Assembly: GCA_028277515.1 (NCBI GenBank)
Contig: JANQGC010000044.1
Span: forward strand, 1-25,679
Source: Anaerolineae bacterium
GTDB taxonomy: Bacteria; Chloroflexota; Anaerolineae; Promineifilales; Promineifilaceae
Length of the DNA stretch: 25,679 nt
Reading direction: 5' to 3'
Shown here: positions 14,715 through 21,074 of the stretch, in pieces
How the letters are laid out: each line of letters starts with the position of its first letter
Position numbering within the stretch: the stretch's first letter is position 1
Program-made: the position numbers and the translations under genes
The notes under the pieces: model-generated
The model's input: only the letters and a program-made list of their open reading frames with translations
Told to the model about the DNA's origin: nothing
Database searches by the model: none

Positions 14715-16352
14715 TTACAAACTTGCTTCTTCACTGTGGATGCCCGTTGATCCGGAAGGTCGGGCTTTGCTCGATTCTTCGATTTGCGGTGTACCATCTC
14801 CTTCAGCCATGCGTACTTCAAAAAGGTGATCTCCTGCTGCAAATGGCCATTCAAAACGCCAGATGACCCAGGTTGTTTCAGACAGCGGAGAACGAAGCTG
14901 CGCTTCCTGCCACTCGCCACCGTCTACCCGGACTTCAACTTTGGAGACGCCGCGCGCGCCGGAGTAGGCGATGCCACCAATAGGCACCAATTGTTGGCCA
15001 TTGTTTTCGATGATGTGATCAACGGCCACGGTGTCAATGACGGAAGTGGCTTTAACGATGGCCTCTTTATCCCAATTGCGCTCGACCCAATAACCATCGA
15101 CATAATCTTCAACCAATTCCATGGAAGTGATCCACTTGGGCTGTTTCATGCCGTAGCGGTCAGGGATCCAGATGCGCAGTGGGAACCCGTGATCGACGGG
15201 CAGCGTATTGCCGTCCCATTCATAGGCTAACATAATACGCTCGTCGGAGGCGATCAGGTCCAGGTCGACGGTTTCATGAAATCCATCCCCTGATTCAATG
15301 ATTAGATATTGCGCACTGTCTTGCACACCGGCATCGGCCAATACTTCCTGTAAGCTGGCCCCCGACCATTGGGTAGTGCCGATTAAACCCGTACCCACGC
15401 GTCCGGAGATGCAGGTAATCGTGACGTACTGGTCCCGTTTTTCATAATTGTTGCGAAGGTCATCCAGGGTGAGCATCAGCGGATTATCGACCAGTCCAGC
15501 GACGGGTAACACCCAGGACTCGCCGTCAATAACGGTCGGTTCTGTTTGCAGAAATACCTGGTAATGATCCTTAATCGGTGTGTATTCCGGGCGTGTGCCG
15601 GGAACGGGTACGACGGGATCGTTGGCATTGGGGAAGGGAGATTCCCGGCCTGGTTCGCTGTTATGAGCCATGGTGTCTTCCAGTGCTTCTTCTCTACGGC
15701 GCTGTTCGGCCGAAGCCAGGGCTGCGCCAACCCCGGCGCCAACGACGGTGATCGCGGCGGTTGTAGCGCCAAAACGAATCAGGAACTTGCGACGGCCGAT
15801 ACGCTCAACCGACGCTTGTTCTTCATTTCCGGCGGTGGTGGGATCTTCATCTGGCACCTCCAGCCGGCGGTAGACCCAGCTTAAGGTGATGCCCCAGGCC
15901 AGGAAAAGGGAAGCCAGCCAAAGGAACTGAATGATCGGCGCTGCCTCAGATTGGGTGATGATCATGCTGATGGCGATTAAGGGCAGGCCAAAGAGCGCAC
16001 CCATGATGATACCGGACAGGATATCGGCTTTTGCCTGACGCCATTTCATCACGGCAAAATAAACGACACCGGCAAATATGCCGCCGGCCCAGAATAGGAA
16101 CACAGCTTGAATGCGTTCGGCTGTTTTTGCCATATCAACCACGCTGATGTTTAGCAAAAGCATCGTGTCGATCATCAGGTCGATGCCGAAGGTGACAATA
16201 TCGCCGGGTAGCTCGCGGGCAATCCAGTTGAATAAATCAAAAGGTGGATAAGGCAGGTTGGCCAACTGTTGGCCTAGATACATGACGGCCATTAATGCGG
16301 CCGTTAGAAGGCCACCAACCAGTATGCCTGTGCCGATGCTTAATTTTCTCAT
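14715..16352 (-). CDS. Membrane-anchored sulfite-oxidase-family molybdoenzyme with Mo-co dimerisation domain
   Basis: A 545-residue protein, ATG 16352 with AGGAG ten bases upstream. The first 165 residues contain several membrane helices (about 8-30, 52-76, 84-103, 110-133, 140-160). GRRKFLIRFGATTAA (186-200) is a twin-arginine-like internal signal followed by a hydrophobic segment. The molybdopterin domain runs from about 270 to 425: YVTITCISGRVG with molybdenum-binding Cys314, TTQWSGASLQEVLADAGV, LPVDHGFPLRIWIPDRYGMKQPKWI. A Mo-co dimer domain follows (about 430-530: VKATSVIDTVAVD...GVSKVEVRVDGGEW...TWVIWRFEWPFAAGDH). This looks like a periplasmic sulfite dehydrogenase-like enzyme tethered to the membrane. 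Substrate is uncertain; nitrate- and YedY-like relatives share the fold. Confidence 0.9.
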   Translation of the reverse strand: MRKLSIGTGILVGGLLTAALMAVMYLGQQLANLPYPPFDLFNWIARELPGDIVTFGIDLMIDTMLLLNISVVDMAKTAERIQAVFLFWAGGIFAGVVYFAVMKWRQAKADILSGIIMGALFGLPLIAISMIITQSEAAPIIQFLWLASLFLAWGITLSWVYRRLEVPDEDPTTAGNEEQASVERIGRRKFLIRFGATTAAITVVGAGVGAALASAEQRRREEALEDTMAHNSEPGRESPFPNANDPVVPVPGTRPEYTPIKDHYQVFLQTEPTVIDGESWVLPVAGLVDNPLMLTLDDLRNNYEKRDQYVTITCISGRVGTGLIGTTQWSGASLQEVLADAGVQDSAQYLIIESGDGFHETVDLDLIASDERIMLAYEWDGNTLPVDHGFPLRIWIPDRYGMKQPKWITSMELVEDYVDGYWVERNWDKEAIVKATSVIDTVAVDHIIENNGQQLVPIGGIAYSGARGVSKVEVRVDGGEWQEAQLRSPLSETTWVIWRFEWPFAAGDHLFEVRMAEGDGTPQIEESSKARPSGSTGIHSEEASL

Positions 16353-16367
16353 AAGGATTGATCTCCT

Positions 16368-16429
16368 AAATTTGACAACTTTCTACTTGATATATGGGTG
16401 AAAATCATATAATAAAAGTTGTCAAATTT
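16368..16429. repeat. 15-bp perfect inverted repeat upstream of the molybdoenzyme gene
   Basis: AAATTTGACAACTTT (16368-16382) and AAAGTTGTCAAATTT (16415-16429) are exact inverted copies separated by 32 bases, in the 112-base gap before the 545-residue molybdoenzyme (minus strand). Candidate operator pair, a leader hairpin, or a short MITE-like element. Confidence 0.75.
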
Positions 16430-16464
16430 TAGATTACACGCCAGAAAGTTTCCGGCAAAATTAT

Positions 16465-17136
16465 TTATTGTAAAGTAGCCGTTGCGAAAACGACATGAAA
16501 CGGTACGCAATAGATGACTACGCTTTGATATTCAGAGATATCGATGTCGGCTGGTAATTCATAATTTTGGTTCCCTAAATTGCCCTTCAAAGTGCCCAGG
16601 TCTATATAATCTTCGCCGATATCGGAACGGTCAATGGGCGCAGGGTGCTTGCTTAATATAACATGTAAATCAGGGCCATTGGTAACTGAGAAATCTTCAA
16701 AACGCAGGACGCGCTGATCGCCCAGTTCAAATAATGTGGCGCTGCCTTCGCCCATATGAAAGCTGTCCGCTCCGGTGAACTGGCCGCTGAGCAGAGCGGT
16801 TGCTGTATCCATCTGCGCCATCTCATCGTCCATCGCTTTGTCCATCATGACCATTTCGGCCGCGGCGTCGACCTGTTGAGCAACGGCTATTTGGTTTTCC
16901 TCAGACAATTGGGCAACAGTTTCTTCACTAGGGACGGCTGCTAAAAACTGTGCTTCCAGTACGCCCCGCTCTTTTTCAGACATCGACGCAATTTCGCTCT
17001 CAGGAGGCACTTCAAAAGGGAAGGCCTCTTCAACGGTGTTGTCAATGAAAAGGGGGGAGACTAAATACCACCCTGCGGCGATTATAATGAGGAAGCCAAA
17101 TATTCCAGCCAAAATCAATATAGTTTTTCGACTCAT
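16465..17136 (-). CDS. Membrane-anchored DM13-domain protein
   Basis: A 223-residue protein. ATG 17136 (MSRKTILILAG) with GAGG upstream is preferred over the in-frame TTG at 17163. A single N-terminal helix (about 4-30, ILILAGIFGFLIIIAAGWYL) anchors it outside. A charged linker rich in Glu, Ala and Met, with repeated ...EETVAQLSEENQIAVAQQVDAAAEMV..., runs to about residue 115. The C-terminal DM13 domain follows: GQFTGADSFHMGEGSATLFEL, LRFEDFSVTNGPDLHVILS, and YQSVVIYCVPFHVVFATATL. DM13 domains are proposed redox or electron-transfer modules with a conserved Cys (in VVIYCVPF here). It precedes the two molybdoenzymes on the same strand, which fits a shared extracytoplasmic redox chain. Confidence 0.88.
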   Translation of the reverse strand: MSRKTILILAGIFGFLIIIAAGWYLVSPLFIDNTVEEAFPFEVPPESEIASMSEKERGVLEAQFLAAVPSEETVAQLSEENQIAVAQQVDAAAEMVMMDKAMDDEMAQMDTATALLSGQFTGADSFHMGEGSATLFELGDQRVLRFEDFSVTNGPDLHVILSKHPAPIDRSDIGEDYIDLGTLKGNLGNQNYELPADIDISEYQSVVIYCVPFHVVFATATLQ

Positions 17137-17159
17137 TCGTGTAAAACCTCTTTGTTTTA

Positions 17160-17188
17160 TCAATATGATTCCATGATGCGATTCACAA
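17160..17188 (-). promoter_or_regulatory. Candidate promoter for the DM13-molybdoenzyme genes
   Basis: On the minus strand TTGTGA (17188-17183) and TATTGA (17165-17160) are 17 bases apart and lie about 25 bases before ATG 17136. Two matches fall short of consensus, so confidence is modest. Confidence 0.3.
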
Positions 17189-17243
17189 CTTATTTAATCA
17201 TGAACGACTGCTTACAGATTTATTACATTCTAGGTTCTTAAGC

Positions 17244-17306
17244 AGGTGACAGCCACTTAAACTGGTAAATTTCCTTACGTACGCTCTTGAAAGGTGACTG
17301 TCACTT
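17244..17306. repeat. Two further AGGTGAC-x-G-x-CACTT dyad copies
   Basis: AGGTGACAGCCACTT (17244-17258) and AGGTGACTGTCACTT (17292-17306). The second equals the 14698 copy exactly; the first has two changes. Together with the pair at 14680-14712 they bracket the DM13 and 545-residue molybdoenzyme genes. Confidence 0.8.
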
Positions 17307-17325
17307 TATCATATGTACATAAAAA

Positions 17326-17391
17326 AATAAACCAATAAGGTCAAGCGGTTTATTGGCAAACCCGGTGGTGAAGTAATAAAATTTCACCGGG
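17326..17391. other. Two hairpins in the leader of the exchanger gene
   Basis: AATAAACC (17326-17333) pairs with GGTTTATT (17347-17354); an overlapping alternative pairs CCAATAA (17332-17338) with TTATTGG (17350-17356), so the two are mutually exclusive. A second stem has CCCGG...TGAA (from 17361) against TTCACCGGG (to 17391), with a small bulge. They lie 31-96 bases before ATG 17422 and could be leader structure; no known riboswitch was recognised. Confidence 0.4.
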
Positions 17392-17421
17392 ACTATCAAA
17401 CGTAAAAATAAAGATATAAAT

Positions 17422-18483
17422 ATGACTATACTGTTAAGCCTCGTTGTGATCGGTTTGGCCATTTATCTGCTGGCTATTATTACCGATGAGTTTTTTATTG
17501 TCAGCCTGGACCAGATTTCCAAGAGATTCAAGATCCCCAGCAATGTCGCCGGCGCTTCTTTGATGGCCATGGGTTCGTCCGCTCCGGAACTGTTTATTGC
17601 CTTATCAGCGCTGTTCGTCGGCGGCGGGTCTCATGGGGATGTGGGCATCGGCACTATTGTCGGATCGGCTATTTTTAATGTGTTGGTGATCACGGGAGCT
17701 TCGGCCGTCACCCGGCCGGTGTCAATCACCTGGCGAGTCGTTGTGCGCGATCTGGTCATGTATACGATCAGCCTGGCGCTCTTAATCGCATCTTTTTATG
17801 ATGGGGTGATCACAATTTTTGAAGCCGTCCTATTCTTGATTGTTTATGCCATTTATATTATTGTCCTTTTCAGTTGGCGAAGTGATGGGCAAGATTTAAC
17901 CGGTGATCCTATTGAGTCTGTTTCGGGTGAAATCGAAATACAACGTGAGAGGATGGGTATCTATTTTCGGATCACGGGATTGACCAGCCGTTTCATCGGC
18001 CTATTTATGGGCGATCCGCACCGCTCCTACTGGCGCACTTTTATCGTTTCCATCCTTTTAATCGCTGGGTTAAGCTATTTACTGGTTGAGTACGCGATCA
18101 TTTTTTCCGAAGCGATCAATATTCCGCCGGTGATAGTCGCCCTCACCATTTTAGCTGCCGGGACATCTGTTCCTGATCTTTTCGCTTCCGTCGTCGTTGC
18201 CCGCCAGGGAAGAGGGGATATGGCCGTAGCCAATGCGGTTGGTTCCAACGTTTTTGATATCTTGATTGGTCTGGGATTGCCCTGGCTGATTGCCCTGCTA
18301 TTACAGGGAGAGGCCATCATAGTTGGCACAGCGGACCTTTTTACATCAACTTTGTTACTCCTGGGTACGGTCATCCTGCTGTTCGTTTTCCTGACCACGC
18401 ACCATAAACTCTCTCGCCTGGAAGGCGGAATTTTGATTGCGGTTTATATCGTTTATGTCGTGTGGGTTTTTGTAGGAAACTAA
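17422..18483 (+). CDS. Na+/Ca2+ exchanger of the CaCA superfamily (NCKX/YrbG-like)
   Basis: A 353-residue integral membrane antiporter with about ten helices in two halves. The alpha-1 repeat is LMAMGSSAPELFIALSALF (with NVAGASL before it) followed by GTIVGSAIFNVLVITG. The alpha-2 repeat is LAAGTSVPDLFASVVVARQG and GDMAVANAVGSNVFDILIGLGLPW. The Glu and Asp of the two repeats that coordinate Ca2+ are present. Alpha-2 closely resembles the K+-dependent NCKX exchangers (GTSVPDL, ARQG, GDMAV, GSN-x-FD), including the Asp in NVFDIL associated with K+ dependence. A soluble loop of about 45 residues (SDGQDLTGDPIESVSGEIEIQRERMG) joins the halves. It would export calcium. No obvious ribosome site, only AAAGATA before ATG 17422. 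Confidence 0.92.
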   Translation: MTILLSLVVIGLAIYLLAIITDEFFIVSLDQISKRFKIPSNVAGASLMAMGSSAPELFIALSALFVGGGSHGDVGIGTIVGSAIFNVLVITGASAVTRPVSITWRVVVRDLVMYTISLALLIASFYDGVITIFEAVLFLIVYAIYIIVLFSWRSDGQDLTGDPIESVSGEIEIQRERMGIYFRITGLTSRFIGLFMGDPHRSYWRTFIVSILLIAGLSYLLVEYAIIFSEAINIPPVIVALTILAAGTSVPDLFASVVVARQGRGDMAVANAVGSNVFDILIGLGLPWLIALLLQGEAIIVGTADLFTSTLLLLGTVILLFVFLTTHHKLSRLEGGILIAVYIVYVVWVFVGN

Positions 18484-18506
18484 ACCCTTAATTTTAATCT
18501 CAGATA

Positions 18507-18535
18507 TTGAATTATGTAATACATTGTAATACAAT
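18507..18535 (+). promoter_or_regulatory. Promoter and tandem operator of the BrnT/CopG toxin-antitoxin pair
   Basis: TTGAAT (18507-18512), 17-base spacer, TACAAT (18530-18535); transcription would begin about at GTG 18542, so the message could be leaderless. TGTAATACA occurs twice with a 10-base step (18515-18523 and 18525-18533), each a TGTA-x-TACA dyad. Tandem sites one turn apart overlapping the -10 are typical operators for ribbon-helix-helix antitoxins. Confidence 0.55.
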
Positions 18536-18541
18536 ATAGGT

Positions 18542-18835
18542 GTGAAAACTTATCATGTCATTGTCCGAAAGTTAATTTGGGATGATTGGAATGTTAGCCA
18601 TATAAAACGACATGATGTTTATCCGGAGGAAGTTGAATTATCTTTAAAGGATAAGTATGTCGTATTTCTAAAGGGTCATTCAGGACGTTTGATAATTCTA
18701 GGTCGGGCGAATAAGCGATTGTTGGCTGTGATCATTAATGAACAGGATACCGCAGGTGTTTTTTATGTTGTTACAGCGAGGGATATGTCCAAGAAGGAAC
18801 GGAATTTCTACCGTTCTCAGAGGGAAAATAAATGA
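18542..18835 (+). CDS. BrnT-like toxin (RelE-fold RNase family)
   Basis: A 97-residue protein from a GTG start. It has the BrnT layout: KLIWDDWNVSHIKRHDVYPEEVE at the N-terminus, then strands YVVFLKGHSGRLIILGRANKRLLAVIIN, and VFYVVTARDMSKKERNFYRSQREN at the end, where the conserved (S/T)AR-(D/K)-x-(S/T)-x-x-E-R-x-x-Y motif is found. BrnT toxins are ribosome-independent mRNA endonucleases inhibited by BrnA-type antitoxins. It overlaps the downstream antitoxin by four bases (ATGA). No ribosome site is visible, consistent with a leaderless start. Short length is normal. Confidence 0.85.
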   Translation: MKTYHVIVRKLIWDDWNVSHIKRHDVYPEEVELSLKDKYVVFLKGHSGRLIILGRANKRLLAVIINEQDTAGVFYVVTARDMSKKERNFYRSQRENK

Positions 18836-19104
18836 TGAGTAAGAAAAAAATCCCTGAGTTTAAAACAATTAAGGAAGAAGCAGTTTTCTGGGATACGCAC
18901 GATATTACGGATTATCTTGAGGATTTGGAATTAGTTGAGGGCAACTATCTACCACAGCCGGATGAAAAGAAAACGGTGATGACGATTCGCGTTGCGCCAT
19001 CGCTTAAGGAGCGCGTCGAGAAAGTAGCTCGAAGTTATGACATCTCAACTTCGTCTCTCGTAAGAATGTGGATTGTTGAAAGTTTGCGGCATCTGGAGCG
19101 ATGA
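18832..19104 (+). CDS. CopG/BrnA-like ribbon-helix-helix antitoxin
   Basis: A 90-residue protein starting at ATGATG overlapping the toxin stop. The N-terminal half (IPEFKTIKEEAVFWDTHDITDYLEDLE) matches the toxin-binding segment of CopG-type antitoxins, in which EE-x-x-FWDTHD is characteristic. The C-terminal half (VMTIRVAPSLKERVEKVARSYDISTSSLVRMWIVESL) is a ribbon-helix-helix DNA-binding domain: strand TIRV, then two helices. It would neutralise the BrnT-like protein and autoregulate through the tandem TGTAATACA site upstream. It sits between unrelated genes, as mobile stress modules commonly do. Confidence 0.88.
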   Translation: MMSKKKIPEFKTIKEEAVFWDTHDITDYLEDLELVEGNYLPQPDEKKTVMTIRVAPSLKERVEKVARSYDISTSSLVRMWIVESLRHLER

Positions 19105-19152
19105 AATAGATGGCATATTAAGTGCGAGCACATAAGTTCTTCGGTAAGATTT

Positions 19153-19177
19153 GCGACACGGTCGGGAGACCGGTCGC
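19153..19177. terminator. Hairpin between convergent genes
   Basis: GCGACACGGTC (19153-19163), GGGA loop, GACCGGTCGC (19168-19177): a 10-bp stem with one bulged A. It lies between the antitoxin stop and the convergent minus-strand gene. No T tract follows, so it may be a REP-like repeat as well as a bidirectional terminator. Confidence 0.45.
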
Positions 19178-19209
19178 AGCACATACCCTGAAAACTTATA
19201 TTACTATTT

Positions 19210-20832
19210 TTAGGGGGCCAGGCAAGATTGTCCCTCTGCTTCACTTTGACTATACACACGATATAAATTGTATTCTTCGACGATGCAATATTGAGCCATG
19301 AGGGTCGAAGTGGCATAGAATTCTTCGTCAAGAGAAGCCAGGTAAACTGGCCGTTGGGGCAGTTCTTGCGCGACGAGATCCAATGCTAGTTGAGAATCAA
19401 AAGCGAAGGGATTTTCGGTAGGCCAGCCGGCCAGGTCAACATCGGGCCGCAGTCCATCAACCACGGCCAGGTAGCGCAGGACAAAATACTCATCCGTGTC
19501 GGCATACCATTCGGCCAGGACCAGGGAATCGGCGGGTAAATTGGCCATCGTTTGCAGGCCAAATGCATCGGCCGATAAATCACCATTTTTATTGGGGTCC
19601 AGGTAATAAGTCAGCCCATCGCGCACACCGGTGCCAATCTGGGGCACACCAAATGTTTCCTCGCTCAGGCCGGCGGCTCGCAGCGCGTCCGGTGTGACAT
19701 GATAGAAGAGGGGCGTGATTAAAAAGGCTACGGCCAGGACAGTGTTTAGGATCCAGCGCCTATCAGGCCACAATTTCATCTGGAGTTGGGCGATGCCCAT
19801 TGCTAATGCGGCCGCCCAGAAAATGTGCGCTCCCAGGAAAAAGGCGAACTGGTCGGATACACTGTAAAAAAGACCGAAGAGCAGGTAAACGGTAAATAAA
19901 GAAGCCGATTTTTTCCACAGGACAGGGTAAGCATCACGCCCAACCCACCAGCCGTAAATCCCCAACAACAAACCGATTGGCAAAAAATTGTAGACAAGAA
20001 ATGTCAGGTAGCTTGTTGTGCTCTGGGCTAGTTGGCTTAGACTGAGGGCGGTTGAACCTTGTAAAAAAGTGCTGCCTAGAGCGGTTCCAAACAGTTCGGG
20101 CAGGGCAAAGGTGCGCAGCAGGCGCAAAAACTGCACCCAGTAAGGTATGAATCCAATAATAAATACCAGGATAAGCCATAGCCACTGCTGCCAGCTTAAA
20201 CGTAAGGCACGGCGAGCATTCCGCGAGATCAACAGGTAGAGGATTAAGGCCGGTAAAGCGAGACCAGCCAGCAGGTGATTGGCGACGCCCAAACCCATAG
20301 CCAAAGAGGCCAGAAGGAGCGCGCGGAAGCGGCCGTTTTGCTCATATGTATCAAAGCTGTAAACGGCTAATAGCAGCAGAAAAGCGAAGAGCGTATAAAC
20401 TTCCGGGGTTACGGCATGCCACCAGAAAGTATGGGACAAAGCCAGGGCCAAAGAGGCCAGCAATGCGGCCGATAAGGAGCGCGTGTGCCGGGTACATAGC
20501 ATGAAGAACAGGACAATCGCCCCGGCGCCAAAGATGGCGGAGATAAAATTGACCAGCCAGGGAGCGTGGGCTATGGGCAGGGATCGTACTAGGATGTGGC
20601 CAAGCATGACATATAAGGGATGATCCCAGGCCGCTACGCCCAAACGAGCAAAAGGCCAGGGATCAGGAGCGAAATCAACATTGACGATCTCGGCCAGGAT
20701 GAAGGATTCGGCCGTGATCACCTCGCGCTGCAATCGGATGCCATCCCCCCAGGCCAGGGATGGCTGCAAAGTAACGGTATAGAAAGCCAGTAAGGCCAGG
20801 AAGAGTAAAATTGCCCAAAGCCAAGTGCGCAT
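19210..20832 (-). CDS. Multi-spanning DUF2723/PMT-like membrane protein
   Basis: A 540-residue protein with about eleven helices, from ATG 20832 (AGGG five bases upstream). An open extension to 21024 starts on TTG and runs through dispersed DNA repeats, so it is left out. The pattern is that of DUF2723-type, GT-C-like membrane glycosyltransferases: helix 1 (LWAILLFLALLAFYTVTLQPSLAWGD) with an early acidic loop, WDHPLYVMLGHILVRSLPIAHAPWLVN, then HAVTPEVYTLFAFLLLL. The GD-G and DHPLY segments fit the luminal catalytic loop. The C-terminal 170 residues form a soluble domain (LADSLVLAEWYADTDEYFVLRYL...). It would transfer sugar from a lipid-linked donor outside; donor and acceptor unknown. Confidence 0.8.
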   Translation of the reverse strand: MRTWLWAILLFLALLAFYTVTLQPSLAWGDGIRLQREVITAESFILAEIVNVDFAPDPWPFARLGVAAWDHPLYVMLGHILVRSLPIAHAPWLVNFISAIFGAGAIVLFFMLCTRHTRSLSAALLASLALALSHTFWWHAVTPEVYTLFAFLLLLAVYSFDTYEQNGRFRALLLASLAMGLGVANHLLAGLALPALILYLLISRNARRALRLSWQQWLWLILVFIIGFIPYWVQFLRLLRTFALPELFGTALGSTFLQGSTALSLSQLAQSTTSYLTFLVYNFLPIGLLLGIYGWWVGRDAYPVLWKKSASLFTVYLLFGLFYSVSDQFAFFLGAHIFWAAALAMGIAQLQMKLWPDRRWILNTVLAVAFLITPLFYHVTPDALRAAGLSEETFGVPQIGTGVRDGLTYYLDPNKNGDLSADAFGLQTMANLPADSLVLAEWYADTDEYFVLRYLAVVDGLRPDVDLAGWPTENPFAFDSQLALDLVAQELPQRPVYLASLDEEFYATSTLMAQYCIVEEYNLYRVYSQSEAEGQSCLAP

Positions 20833-20848
20833 AAGAACCCTATTATAT

Positions 20849-20952
20849 GCGTGATAAGAAATCGCGGTAACAGTCACGTTTGTAACCGAAAAATCCCTTT
20901 TTCGTTCTTGCGCAAGTGTCACGCGGGAAGCGCGATAAGAAATCGCGGTTAC
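20849..20952. repeat. Direct repeat pair around a small hairpin
   Basis: The core GATAAGAAATCGCGGT occurs in two copies, 20849-20871 and 20930-20952 (about 21 of 23 positions identical including flanks). Between them CGAAAAA (20887-20893) and TTTTTCG (20898-20904) form a hairpin. It is in the 240-base gap between the divergent membrane gene and DUF1800. No promoter was confidently seen there. Confidence 0.75.
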
Positions 20953-21074
20953 GGCAGGCGCGGTTTGACCATGCTCCCTTAATGGCATATAAAAGAAATT
21001 TAGCAGCCGACCGCTAATGCCCAACTTGCCCTATACTACCGGGCGTTTAGCGAGGATGAAAAGGAGACATCCAT

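Noticed and set aside
20833..21024. N-terminal extension of the membrane protein
   Set aside because: It begins on TTG, has no ribosome site, and translates dispersed DNA repeats; ATG 20832 starts right at the first membrane helix.
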